Shown here in pieces: positions 34,301 through 42,287 of a stretch of DNA of 42,287 nucleotides. Below the pieces are notes generated by a model. It made no database searches, was not told the DNA's origin, and worked only from the letters and a program-made list of their open reading frames with translations. Origin of the DNA: Sulfobacillus benefaciens. GTDB lineage: Bacteria > Bacillota > Sulfobacillia > Sulfobacillales > Sulfobacillaceae. Position numbers and translations under genes: made by a program. Positions within the stretch are counted from its first letter, which is position 1. The number at the start of each line of letters is the position of its first letter. The stretch is from positions 75,966 to 118,252 of the forward strand of contig PXYW01000033.1 of the NCBI GenBank assembly GCA_003023695.1. Direction: 5' to 3'.

Positions 34301-34744
34301 ATGGTTCACCGAGGAAAGGTCATGCTAGCGACAGATGGATCGCCGACGGCGATCAACGCGGCATCGTGGCTGAATGATTGGCCACATCCCGAAGAGGTCG
34401 ATGTCGTCCTCGCCACGGTTATCGCTCCCGTGAGCCTCGCCTGGTCCGATATGAACACTGGATTTTCAGAAGAGGCTGCCTATATAAACTTAAAGGAAGA
34501 GGAAGACCAAACGGCACGCCAGTCCATTTATGAAACTCGACGGAAGCTCACTCAAGAATTCTCGGTCAAAGAGGTCATCTTAAGGGGACCGATTGCTCAG
34601 ACACTCGTTGACTATGCCGAAAAGCACGACATCGCGCAAATCGTTCTTGGCTGCCGAGGCCATTCCGTGCTCGGCAATTTGCTCGGAAGCATCTCGTTTA
34701 GTGTCATTCAACGGTCTGATCTCCCGGTGACCGTCGTGGGATAG
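34301..34744 (+). CDS. Universal stress protein, UspA family
   Basis: This 147-residue single-domain Usp begins MVHRGKVMLATDGSPTAINAA. It carries the ATP-binding signature GxxGxxxxxxxxGS (GCRGHSVLGNLLGSISFSV), so it is probably of the nucleotide-binding type. AAGGAGG lies seven bases ahead of ATG 34301. Such proteins aid survival under energy or oxidative stress; the actual role is unknown. It is convergent with the MarR gene, 11 bases away. Confidence 0.9.
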   Translation: MVHRGKVMLATDGSPTAINAASWLNDWPHPEEVDVVLATVIAPVSLAWSDMNTGFSEEAAYINLKEEEDQTARQSIYETRRKLTQEFSVKEVILRGPIAQTLVDYAEKHDIAQIVLGCRGHSVLGNLLGSISFSVIQRSDLPVTVVG

Positions 34745-34755
34745 TCCGCTTAACC

Positions 34756-35205
34756 TTATTTTGGTGATGCCTTGGGCGGGGATTGCGGTCTGTCATGTGG
34801 GTGCATTCGGCTCTGGTATTGTCGAATGGAATCGGTGAATCGTTGGAGCACTTGCGCCAGTTGCTCTTGATCCTGCGGGGACCACTCGTGCAGAATCTGC
34901 CCGTAAACCTGGCGTCGGGCGTCCCTCATGGATTCAAACTGTTGTCGGCCCGTGGGGGTGGCTTGGACGCGGTGCGATCGCGCATCGTCTGTCACCTGCA
35001 TCGGGTTCAACAATCCTTTGGACTCCATTGTGGCCACTTGCCGACTCATGGTGGATAAATCCACGTTTAATCGCAAAGCTAACTGTTGGACGGCGAACGG
35101 TTCTTTTTCCGTCAGCACTTCATGTAAGATTAAATAGGCTGACCGATCTAACGTGGCCACCTGGGGTTGATGAGGGCGTGTCGCGGTGAGAAGCCGAACG
35201 AGCAC
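34756..35205 (-). CDS. MarR-family transcriptional regulator
   Basis: This protein of about 149 residues has a winged helix with FAVQQLALRLNVDLSTMSRQVATMESKGLL and the wing DDARSHRVQATPTGR. The start is uncertain. The frame continues upstream through IFQIEYAVAVLVRLL, which fits helix 1 of the family, but only reaches a stop, and there is no standard start with a ribosome site; GTG 35205 is the first available. A small frameshift or a non-AUG start at the 5' end is possible. It lies divergent from a wrecked MFS exporter, the usual partner of MarR repressors. Confidence 0.82.
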   Translation of the reverse strand: MLVRLLTATRPHQPQVATLDRSAYLILHEVLTEKEPFAVQQLALRLNVDLSTMSRQVATMESKGLLNPMQVTDDARSHRVQATPTGRQQFESMRDARRQVYGQILHEWSPQDQEQLAQVLQRFTDSIRQYQSRMHPHDRPQSPPKASPK

Positions 35206-35287
35206 GGCAACAGCGTATTCAATTTGGAATATCGGGTCATTGCGGATAGGCCATCACTCCCTTGCCTATCATACCACGTGAGATAAG

Positions 35288-35300
35288 TTGTATAATACAA
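35288..35300. promoter_or_regulatory. MarR-type operator over a -10 element
   Basis: TTGTATAATACAA is a perfect inverted repeat about one base centre and contains TATAAT. It lies between the divergent MarR and exporter genes, where a repressor would block the exporter promoter. Confidence 0.6.
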
Positions 35301-35326
35301 GTGTCATGAAAGGGAGTGCTGTTCGC

Positions 35327-36334
35327 GTGATGAAACATTATCCGCCGGCCGTGTGGTCGACCCCATTTTGCCACTCATCGGTCGCGCGATGGGGGCTTCG
35401 CCATCCCAGGTCGAGTGGCTTTTCACCAGCTATATCGCCGTGATGGCCTTGACGATGCTGGTGTCCGGGGTGTTGGGCCGCGCTTCGGAGGCAAGCGCAC
35501 GATGATGCTGGGACTGGGCATGGTGGTGGTCTTTGCCACCTGTTCCGGCCTCTCGCCCTCCATCGCAGTGCTCGCCATGTTCCGTGGGGGCTGGGGACTG
35601 GGTAATGCCTTTTTCACCTCTACGGCACTGTCCATCATTGTCGGTTTGTCGATGGGGGGCATGGGCCCCGCCACCTTGATGGTCATCGCCTTTATCGCCA
35701 CGTGGCGGTTCGTGAAAGAGCCTCCAGCAAAGAACAGCCGCGCACCGCATGCGATATCTTTCGAGCATTGCGCCATCCAGCAGTTATGACCAATGCCCTC
35801 ATTGGTTTGAGCTACAGCTACGCGTTCTCTACCATTTTGGCGTATTCCCCGTTGACCTTGGGCATCACTTACTTTTTTGGGGGCATTTTAGTTGCAGTGT
35901 CGTCAGCATTGGTAGTGAATTGGCTTTTGCGGCGTCTGCAGCCCGTCACCGTCCTCACGCGAAACTTGCCTTTTATTGTGCTGCTATTTGTATTGGCGGG
36001 CTTCATGCCAGGGCATCGGCTACTGAACATTGTGGTCATTACCGGATTTTTTTGCGGGGTCGCCAATGCGCTGTTTACCACCCTGGCCATGGAGGTGTCG
36101 CCGTATTCCCGATCGATTTCCTCAGGGGCCCATAACTTTTTGCCTTGGGCGAGAGCGGCCTTAGCGCCGGTGTTATCCGGCCTTATCGGCCAACATTTTG
36201 GCATGACCGTGCCATTTTTTGTGTCGGCTGGCATTCTTTGCGTCGGAATCATTGGGCTCTTAACGAGCGGACATGTGCTGACGGCGGCGTTGCAGGAAAA
36301 TGGCGAGAGGAGTGATACGGTCAGCGCAGGCTAG
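35327..36334 (+). pseudogene. MFS drug-exporter gene with several lesions
   Basis: The pieces of one MFS transporter lie in three frames. The start MKHYPPAV is followed by an out-of-frame and shortened helix 1, then VVDPILPLIGRAMGASPSQVEWLF. A shift near 35480 leads to FGGKRTMMLGLGMVVVFATC. An internal deletion follows near 35655 (SIIVGLS joined to GPATLMVIAF). A third shift near 35715 precedes the largest intact part, 35702-36334 (IFRALRHPAVMTNALIGLSY and six later helices). At least three frame changes and two losses mean that no full transporter can be made. The MarR regulator and operator upstream are still present. Confidence 0.85.
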
Positions 36335-36407
36335 ACGCGCATTCGCGGGAACCGAGGATTGGCTCCCGCTTCGCCCCACGTCGCCGTACAAAGCAGGTAT
36401 TGGAGTC

Positions 36408-37067
36408 TTAGGCCCGCCACTCGGCGGTTCTCTCGGGCCTTGCTTGAGCCAATGCTTGGATAAGATGCGTGGCGTCTAGATCCGCCACATAGGCTGGGGA
36501 GCCTGGCTGTTGCTTCCATGACTGATCCAAGGTGCCGGCGTCGACGGGATCAAACCCAAGATCCTCTACCAGCCTCATCACCGTAGCTTTGGCGACCGCG
36601 TGGTCTCCTGACACGGGCAGCGCGATGCGGCCCGGGGTTCCCGCAGGTCGGCCGTTGTGCAGCAGGTGGCTGGCCATGATGTTATTGAACACCTTAATAA
36701 CGGGATGGCCCAACTGTTGCTCAACCCAACGACTTTCTACGAGGCCTTCCTCTATCGCGGCAATTCGCCCATCACGCTGCCTGGGATAGTAATTGCAAGT
36801 GTCGATAACAACTGTTGTCAAGGGCAATTGGTGGAACGCCGATAAGGGAAGCTGGGGGATGTTTTTCATAGGTATTGTCACCACTACGACTTGGCCCCCC
36901 CGGATAACCTCCTCAACGGTACCGGGAACCGCTCCTATCTCTGCGGCCAGTTCACGGAGAGATTCGGGACCGCGAGAGTTTGCTATGAAAACTTGGTGTC
37001 CCAATTGCGTCCATCGGCGTGCTAGCGCGCTGCCGATGTTGCCTGCACCCACAATACCTATTTTCAT
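36408..37067 (-). CDS. F420-dependent/NADP oxidoreductase-family protein
   Basis: This 219-residue single Rossmann-domain protein of the NADPH:F420 oxidoreductase group begins KIGIVGAGNIGSALARRWTQLGH. NSRGPESL suggests NADP binding, and KVFNNIMASHLL is typical of the family. The real electron carrier is uncertain: many bacterial members do not use F420. It is 37 bases downstream of the FMN reductase on the same strand, so a flavin or quinone redox unit is likely. Confidence 0.8.
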   Translation of the reverse strand: MKIGIVGAGNIGSALARRWTQLGHQVFIANSRGPESLRELAAEIGAVPGTVEEVIRGGQVVVVTIPMKNIPQLPLSAFHQLPLTTVVIDTCNYYPRQRDGRIAAIEEGLVESRWVEQQLGHPVIKVFNNIMASHLLHNGRPAGTPGRIALPVSGDHAVAKATVMRLVEDLGFDPVDAGTLDQSWKQQPGSPAYVADLDATHLIQALAQARPERTAEWRA

Positions 37068-37104
37068 CCGTTCACCCCTTGCAGTAGGGAGTATGTGGTA
37101 AACT

Positions 37105-37656
37105 TTACCTCTGATGCGTCCTTATCCAATTTACAAACGCATCTACGAAAGACTGAAGGAAGGCACTGGCACGTTTGTCAGACAAATGTCCGCTCGCATC
37201 CAGGATTTCGGCAACATTAGCAATATACGCTTCAGGTTGTTGCAAAACCGGCATGTTCAAAAATACCAGCGATTGACGCAAATGATGGTTGGCCCCAAAA
37301 GCACTGAGGTTGCCTGGCGAATTGCTGATAATCGCCGCGGGTTTACCGTTCCAGACACTAGCTCCGTAAGGGCGGGAACCAACATCTAGGGCGTTTTTGA
37401 GTGCTCCGGGGACGGAACGATTGTATTCCGGAGTGACAAACAAGACCGCATCGACACTCGTCATGGTGGAGCGAAATGCGGTGTATTCCGCTGGCACACG
37501 GTTTTCGTCGTCATAGTCCGGGTTGTATAAGGGCATATTAATGTCGACAAACTCTGTCACATACTCCTTGGGGAACATAGTCGCCACATTTGCTGCCAGT
37601 TTTTTTGAGTAAGATTCCTTCCGCAAACTCCCAACCACAATGGCTACCTTCGTCAA
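37105..37656 (-). CDS. NADPH-dependent FMN reductase
   Basis: This 183-residue flavodoxin-like reductase has the phosphate loop GSLRKESYSKKLA and the TPEYNRSVPGALKNALDVGSRP motif of the family. TTG 37656 is taken as the start because TAGGAGG is seven bases upstream and the protein then opens TKVAIVVGSLR. It probably reduces FMN or quinones with NADPH. It precedes the NADP oxidoreductase gene. Confidence 0.85.
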   Translation of the reverse strand: MTKVAIVVGSLRKESYSKKLAANVATMFPKEYVTEFVDINMPLYNPDYDDENRVPAEYTAFRSTMTSVDAVLFVTPEYNRSVPGALKNALDVGSRPYGASVWNGKPAAIISNSPGNLSAFGANHHLRQSLVFLNMPVLQQPEAYIANVAEILDASGHLSDKRASAFLQSFVDAFVNWIRTHQR

Positions 37657-38069
37657 ATTAATACCTCCTAGGACCACATGTAAAGCGAGGAGATCCACCA
37701 ACGTTTAAAATTCGTGGGCGATATCCGTTGGTCTACCCATCGCTTACTAGCGGTTTCTCGATAAACAATAACAAGTATCTTACGAAAAGTAAAGCGGAAG
37801 GTTGTCGTCACCATGTTGCGATGCGTATCGGCGGTTAAGTGTGGCTACCAGATTCAACGCAACAAAACCAAACCCCTACTCTACAATAGTGATCTTTTGC
37901 CCACTCGGGTTTTTCAGGTTTCTTCCTGCCTATACGGGGCTGCTCGGGCTAATACCAACTTATGCAACGGATCGCCACAGCTTATCGTATACCCTCCCAT
38001 GGGGAAAACCCCCTTTGGAAACTCAGCATTCCACAAATGGACTTTATGATACACTCAGATGCGGGGATT
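37657..38069. other. Intergenic region, no gene supported
   Basis: About 410 bases lie between the divergent FMN reductase and gpmA. The frames seen are short, overlapping and without ribosome sites. No repeat or hairpin of note was found. Confidence 0.5.
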
Positions 38070-38097
38070 TTGACTGCGTCCGTATGGACTTTACACT
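38070..38097 (+). promoter_or_regulatory. gpmA promoter
   Basis: TTGACT (38070-38075), 16 bases, TACACT (38092-38097), placed 27 bases ahead of the gene. Confidence 0.5.
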
Positions 38098-38124
38098 CAG
38101 AACCTTTGAAGGAGAGAAGACTTG

Positions 38125-38814
38125 ATGGCTACACTAGTGGTCGTTCGCCATGGTCAAAGTCAGTGGAACTTGGAAAACCGATTTACCGGCTGGACAGACG
38201 TGGATCTTTCCGCACAGGGAATTGACGAAGCGCATCGAGCCGGGCAATTGATTAAGGAGCGGGGAATTTCCATTGACTTGGCATTCACCTCGGTACTGAA
38301 ACGCGCTATTAAGACATTGGACATCATTCTGGAAGAAATGGATCTGATGTGGCTGGATGTCGCCAAGTCATGGAAGTTAAATGAACGGCACTATGGGGCG
38401 CTACAGGGTCTAAATAAGGCGGAAACTGCCGAAAAGTATGGCGATCGGCAAGTCTTGCAATGGCGGCGAAGCTACCGAAGTTTGCCTCCCTTATTGGAGG
38501 ATGGCGACAGTCGTCTTCCCATTAACGATGCCAAATATCGCCATGTGGATCCGGCGCTTCTACCGCGCGGGGAGAGTCTTGCCTTAACAGTACAGCGGGT
38601 GATTCCTTTTTGGGAATCGCAAATTCTACCAGTTATAGCTTCCGGGAAAAACCCCTTGATCGTTGCCCATGGCAATAGTCTACGGGCGTTGGTGAAATCG
38701 TTGGATCAGGTTTCCGACGACGATATCGTCGGTGTGGAAATTCCCACCGGGGTCCCATTGGTTTATGAATTTGATAATCAGCTCCATCCTGTGACTCATT
38801 ATTATCTCGGGTAG
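38125..38814 (+). CDS. gpmA: 2,3-bisphosphoglycerate-dependent phosphoglycerate mutase
   Basis: This 229-residue enzyme interconverts 3- and 2-phosphoglycerate. The catalytic RHG is in [39 protein letters not shown] and the second histidine in [12 protein letters not shown] complete the active site. ATG 38125 is preferred; a TTG three bases earlier is equally possible with GAAGGAGAG upstream. It is of typical length and convergent with the DapB-like gene. Confidence 0.93.
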   Translation: MATLVVVRHGQSQWNLENRFTGWTDVDLSAQGIDEAHRAGQLIKERGISIDLAFTSVLKRAIKTLDIILEEMDLMWLDVAKSWKLNERHYGALQGLNKAETAEKYGDRQVLQWRRSYRSLPPLLEDGDSRLPINDAKYRHVDPALLPRGESLALTVQRVIPFWESQILPVIASGKNPLIVAHGNSLRALVKSLDQVSDDDIVGVEIPTGVPLVYEFDNQLHPVTHYYLG

Positions 38815-38840
38815 AGCAACAATAGATCTCGCCCGACTCG

Positions 38841-39650
38841 TCATGGTTCTTGGGGAAATAGTAAATGATCTAACCCGCGGACCAATCCCACCAATTGGGT
38901 CACCCGCCGGATAGCGAGAAGTGTTCCAGAAACATAGGGTTGAGGATCGCCGCCCGCATCATGCCGGATTGAAAGACGTTCATTAGGCATCCCGAAAATG
39001 ACCTCGAAGCCAAGCGTATAACTAGGCAATCTTACAGCATGTACCTGGACCCCTGCGATGGTGGCTCCGCGTGTCGCAGGGGATCCGATTACTTGATCTA
39101 CGGGAATTCCTGGACTCGGCTGACGAATTTCTCCCATGGATTCAGCAAGTTCCTGCACAGTGCCGCTCGGGGCGTCCACCTTGGCCATACCCGCATATTC
39201 TATGATTTCCCATGACGAAAGATATTGCGAGGCGATGAGAGAAAAATGCTTGGCTAGGGCAGCGGTCAAAGAAAAATTCCCGGCAGCAACCACGCCCTTG
39301 CTCTTGTCCATAGCAACGCGGGCAATATCCTCGTAGTCCGCCTGGTTGAGTCCCGATGTGCCAACCACTACATGAACTCCCTGACTGAGAGCGGATATCG
39401 TATGGGATTTCACCGCAAGCGGATGAGTATAGTCAACCAAAACATCTGTAGGTTCGCGTAACGCTTCGTCAACTGAAGAGCTTATAACCACCCCGATAGG
39501 GTTTACGCCGAGAACTGACCCGATGTCGGAACCCGCATGTTTTCGACTGACGGCGCCAACTAACCGCAAATCGCTGGATGCCATAAGAGCGCGGACCACT
39601 GCAGAACCCGCCCAACCGGTGGCACCTGCCACCGCAACGCGTATAGCCAT
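38841..39650 (-). CDS. DapB-like dinucleotide-binding reductase
   Basis: This is a 269-residue protein of the dihydrodipicolinate reductase family. It has the Rossmann loop VAGATGWAGSAVV, the VVGTSGLNQADYEDI segment and the substrate-loop VDAPSGTVQELAE. The catalytic histidine pair of DapB (E-x-HH-x-x-K) is replaced by EYAGMAKVDAPSG, so the proton donor is missing. It may reduce another substrate. Whether it serves lysine biosynthesis is doubtful; no lysine genes adjoin it. Confidence 0.8.
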   Translation of the reverse strand: MAIRVAVAGATGWAGSAVVRALMASSDLRLVGAVSRKHAGSDIGSVLGVNPIGVVISSSVDEALREPTDVLVDYTHPLAVKSHTISALSQGVHVVVGTSGLNQADYEDIARVAMDKSKGVVAAGNFSLTAALAKHFSLIASQYLSSWEIIEYAGMAKVDAPSGTVQELAESMGEIRQPSPGIPVDQVIGSPATRGATIAGVQVHAVRLPSYTLGFEVIFGMPNERLSIRHDAGGDPQPYVSGTLLAIRRVTQLVGLVRGLDHLLFPQEP

Positions 39651-40230
39651 AACATCACCTCTTAGAAATGAATGCCTGGAATGATGACAGCCAGAGGATT
39701 AATCGCCTAATTCCAGCCCGAGTATGCCAGAGACTGATCCAATAAGCAAGGAGTGATGGCAAAATCATGGAAGTCATTTCTCGATGTTATAAGGTATTCG
39801 CATGGTATTGGGAAAAATGACCTGACGTCAAAGGTTTATCCAATCGGGTGCACGGCTACCGTTATAACCTACGCTCGTTGGGTGGATTCCCAAATGTTTT
39901 TGTTCGGGATGCACTGTGCAGGGATGGCTGGCGCGTTGTAGCAGGGGAACTGTTTCCTCCAATATTGTGCATGCCTGTACGATAATGTAAGATCTGGGCA
40001 TGGACCGTAAATCGGTGGGTATTCACGATTCGGCTCAACTTTTGGGGATGCCTCGGCGCCTTGCTGTCACAACAGTGGGCCGACGAACACCCGCAGGAAG
40101 TCATGGTTGACTCGTTTAATCTGAGGTTCGGATCATTCCGATCCGACAGCTGTGGCCTATTTACCTGTGTCGATGCATGACCACCCACAAGATTTAGAGC
40201 AACGAAAGCAAGTCTTGGAGGTAAAGCACA
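39651..40230. other. Intergenic region, no gene supported
   Basis: About 580 bases. A 62-codon frame (39753-39941) has its AGGAG site too close to the ATG to be convincing, and a 36-codon frame from 40000 has no ribosome site. Nothing else was recognised. Confidence 0.5.
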
Positions 40231-40812
40231 ATGCCAGAACCATTGCAGTTAACGCCCAACCGCACGGCCCTTGTCGTCATCGATTTGCAAAAAGGCATCG
40301 TTAGCATGCCGGCAGCGCCCCATTCCACGGATACCGTGATTGCAAATGCGTCGAGGCTAGCCGACGCATGTCGCAAATCCGGAGTGTTTGTTGTATTGGT
40401 CCACGTCGGACCCTCGGCGGATGGAAAAGATGCGCTCCATCCAATCACGGATCAATCAGTTAGTTGGCCTTCGCCGCCTCCCGGATGGGACGAAATCATC
40501 CCCGAAATGGGACCCAAACCAGGCGATCATGTTGTCCGCAAGCGGCAATGGGGCGCATTTTACGGGACTGACTTAGATTTGCAACTGCGGCGCCGTGGGA
40601 TTGACACCATACTGTTGGCAGGAATTTCCACCAACTACGGGGTTGAAAGTACTGCGCGCGATGCCTATGAACGGGGTTATCAACAGATTATTGTCGAAGA
40701 TGCCTGTTCGGCCCGATCGGCTGAAGATCACGCATTTGCGCTGAAGGTGGCGCTAGGGCGCATTGGGAGGATACGGTCCACCGAGGATGTTGTCCAAGCA
40801 CTGACAAAATAA
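40231..40812 (+). CDS. Isochorismatase-family hydrolase lacking the active-site cysteine
   Basis: This 193-residue protein has the isochorismatase/nicotinamidase fold. The aspartate in VVIDLQKGI and the lysine in VVRKRQWGAF are present. The nucleophile position reads LAGISTNYGVESTARDA, with Gly where cysteine is usual. Related sets with this change are known, so it may act by a different mechanism or on another substrate. GGAGG lies about nine bases ahead of the ATG. It ends just before a strong shared terminator. Confidence 0.82.
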   Translation: MPEPLQLTPNRTALVVIDLQKGIVSMPAAPHSTDTVIANASRLADACRKSGVFVVLVHVGPSADGKDALHPITDQSVSWPSPPPGWDEIIPEMGPKPGDHVVRKRQWGAFYGTDLDLQLRRRGIDTILLAGISTNYGVESTARDAYERGYQQIIVEDACSARSAEDHAFALKVALGRIGRIRSTEDVVQALTK

Positions 40813-40833
40813 CACGCAAAATCCCATGAATAC

Positions 40834-40866
40834 TTCAGCCCCCCGCGTTAGAAACGGGGGGCTGAA
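40834..40866. terminator. Bidirectional terminator
   Basis: A 12-bp stem, TTCAGCCCCCCG with CGGGGGGCTGAA, around a 9-base loop, between the convergent hydrolase and secreted-protein genes. Confidence 0.85.
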
Positions 40867-40870
40867 TGTC

Positions 40871-41500
40871 TTAAGGATTGGTATTGGATGAAAGTTGGGA
40901 GGTTAGCGATTGGACCTGGGTGGTGGCCTGTTCAAGAGCCGTGAGTTCCGCTTGGAATTTTGCGATCACGTTTGATAGCGCACTGGGACCCGAATGTGAA
41001 TTGGTAGAGGCATGAGCCTTTTCTGCGATCATTTCAGTTTGTACAGCGTGGGCCAGCGTCGTGTTGATAGTTTGCAACTGGCTGAGCGCTTGTTGCATGG
41101 AACTGGACGAACCCTTCGACAACGACTGCGCCAACGTATGTAAATATGTCTTGACTGCGGCCACATATTGTTGCCTTGCCGCTTGTACTTGTCCTTGGAT
41201 GGTCCTTAGCTTTTGTACATCTTGCAGTACTTGCGACGAAGCGCCATGGGAATGGCTAGATGCTTGACCGTGTGCTGTTCCCGAATGTCCCGTGGCGTGG
41301 GTAGCAGGGGAATTACTGACGGCAGCAACGGCTTGGGGGGCAGCCGAAGAGGGCAGTACCACGCTATGGGAGGGCGGACTGCCATGGGTGGCAGCTTGGC
41401 TCGGGGTGGTACCTGGCGCGTGTCCCGCAGCCATGGCCGGCACGGCTACAGACAATGCCATAACAGCAGCGGCCACAGGAGCAATTTTTAACAGATTCAT
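40871..41500 (-). CDS. Secreted protein, Ser/Ala/His-rich with coiled coil, unknown
   Basis: This 209-residue protein has a clear signal peptide (MNLLKIAPVAAAVMALSVAV, cleavage after AMAA). A low-complexity region rich in Ala, Ser, His and Thr spans about residues 25-90. Helical heptad-like sequence fills the rest (DVQKLRTIQGQVQAARQQ, LTALEQATTQVQSLTSQL). No family was recognised. ATG 41500 has AAGGAAGG upstream. It follows the lipoprotein gene by 14 bases, so the two are likely co-made at the cell surface. Confidence 0.7.
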   Translation of the reverse strand: MNLLKIAPVAAAVMALSVAVPAMAAGHAPGTTPSQAATHGSPPSHSVVLPSSAAPQAVAAVSNSPATHATGHSGTAHGQASSHSHGASSQVLQDVQKLRTIQGQVQAARQQYVAAVKTYLHTLAQSLSKGSSSSMQQALSQLQTINTTLAHAVQTEMIAEKAHASTNSHSGPSALSNVIAKFQAELTALEQATTQVQSLTSQLSSNTNP

Positions 41501-41514
41501 CGATATCACCTTCC

Positions 41515-41820
41515 TTAAGGGTTTTGTAGCTTTTGCAACAACTGATTAAGCTGTTCCACCGCAGTATGCAATTGGCGGGCCGTGGTTGGCGAGATGTTAT
41601 GCGTTGTCTTAACCTGCACTGTCAACGATCCTTGTCCCTGCTGAACATCAATCTGAATAGCGTCTCGTGTTTCACCGGAGATTGTCCGCTGATCAGTAGA
41701 AGAGACGGCGGATGCTGTAGGGGAGTGACTTAGCGCTGTATTGCTAGGGGTGAGCCCACACCCCGCGGAGCCAAAACCTATTAATACGACACTAAAGATA
41801 GCCCATCCGATGCGTTTCAT
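41515..41820 (-). CDS. Small putative lipoprotein
   Basis: This is a 101-residue protein with a hydrophobic lead (RIGWAIFSVVLIGFGSAGC) and a lipobox-like SAGC ending at cysteine 21. The residue at -3 is serine rather than the usual leucine, so lipidation is probable but not certain. The C-terminal part (TARQLHTAVEQLNQLLQKL) is helical. No family was recognised. It is the first gene of the secreted pair. Confidence 0.65.
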   Translation of the reverse strand: MKRIGWAIFSVVLIGFGSAGCGLTPSNTALSHSPTASAVSSTDQRTISGETRDAIQIDVQQGQGSLTVQVKTTHNISPTTARQLHTAVEQLNQLLQKLQNP

Positions 41821-42287
41821 CGTTTTTCTTCCTTCTCGTGAGCTTAATAGGTTAATTAGACACCCACAAGATTAAACTCTATAGGGTGCTGACTTTTCTC
41901 GCACAGATCCTATTAACCATTTCACCTCGCAAGTCCCAATCAATTATTCGACTGCATGGGTGGATTTAAGGGGGTGACGAAATATTAAAGCATAACAAAG
42001 AGGCGAGCCTGTCTATTAAGAACTGAGAGATTTGTCTGGCATGTTGACGCTTTGATGTTTATGGGTCAGAGTTTAAAAGTTTCTAAAATCCGGCGAGGTC
42101 ACAACAAAGGCCCACCTGTCATTTGAGTGAGCACACCCTAATTTTTGTGGCTCGGAATCGCAAAAACGCGTTTTGCATTTCATAACCCCTGGTGTCAACT
42201 ACCCCGGCCTGAAGTTATCTTAAGAAGAAGTCGGGAGACCCTTTCTACACCCTGATTTGTTCGTTATAGACGGTTCTACAAAGAAGA
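41821..42287. other. Terminal non-coding stretch
   Basis: About 470 bases hold no supported gene. An inverted pair TTAATAGG (41844-41851) and CCTATTAA (41909-41916) lies upstream of the lipoprotein gene and may be a regulatory site. Confidence 0.4.

Noticed and set aside
35423-35776. Two overlapping minus-strand frames of 112-117 residues
   Set aside because: Shadows of the broken MFS gene; the plus frame shows transporter helices.
37802-38225. Overlapping plus-strand frames ahead of gpmA
   Set aside because: No ribosome sites; one runs into gpmA out of frame, and the gpmA promoter lies within them.
39753-39941. 62-residue frame after dapB-like gene
   Set aside because: The AGGAG site lies only two bases before the ATG and no family was recognised.

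Overview
The window looks like the chromosome of a Gram-positive acidophile or thermophile of the Sulfobacillus type (Bacillota). This is an inference from strong AGGAGG-type ribosome sites, frequent GTG and TTG starts, a roughly balanced base composition and the gene repertoire: form I aerobic CO dehydrogenase, a molybdenum hydroxylase, NCS1 and nucleoside salvage genes, and many paralogous acyl-CoA ligases. No 16S, tRNA or phage marker is present to settle it. No rRNA, tRNA, CRISPR array or intact insertion sequence was seen.

Region 1 (1-6731): the 3' end of an AraC-output response regulator, then a tightly coupled five-gene operon. Three ATGA-overlapping subunits form a molybdenum hydroxylase (large, FAD and 2Fe-2S, in the unusual order L-M-S). 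They are followed by an acyl-CoA synthetase and an enoyl-CoA hydratase. The set reads as a degradative route for an acid activated to its CoA thioester; the substrate is unknown.

Region 2 (6732-15900): a mixed accessory stretch. It holds a VapBC toxin-antitoxin pair with its own palindrome, two coupled micro-ORFs, a membrane PAS-GGDEF diguanylate cyclase, a sugar-permease remnant, a small Cys/His protein, an acyl-CoA ligase with a metallopeptidase-like neighbour, a RimI-like acetyltransferase, and a MurE-like ligase lacking the DNPR motif.

Region 3 (15900-20970): a nucleoside catabolic operon under a GntR/HutC regulator with a DasR-like operator: deoC, PfkB sugar kinase, nucleoside hydrolase and NCS1 permease, closed by a 14-bp perfect terminator. 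The gene set can take up a nucleoside or base, hydrolyse it, phosphorylate the pentose and cleave deoxyribose-5-phosphate.

Region 4 (21229-30461): a GAF histidine kinase and NarL-type response regulator diverge from a complete form I CO dehydrogenase operon, coxM-S-L, then an XdhC-YHS fusion, coxG, coxD and coxE. The large subunit carries the AYRCSFR signature. A NarL-like palindrome lies in the shared intergenic region.

Region 5 (30482-42287): mostly housekeeping and decayed genes. It has a frameshifted CAP-domain gene, a class III aminotransferase, a MaoC-like hydratase, a universal stress protein, a MarR regulator beside a multiply broken MFS exporter, an F420-type NADP oxidoreductase with an FMN reductase, gpmA, a DapB-like protein missing its catalytic histidines, an isochorismatase-fold protein missing its cysteine, and a secreted protein/lipoprotein pair.
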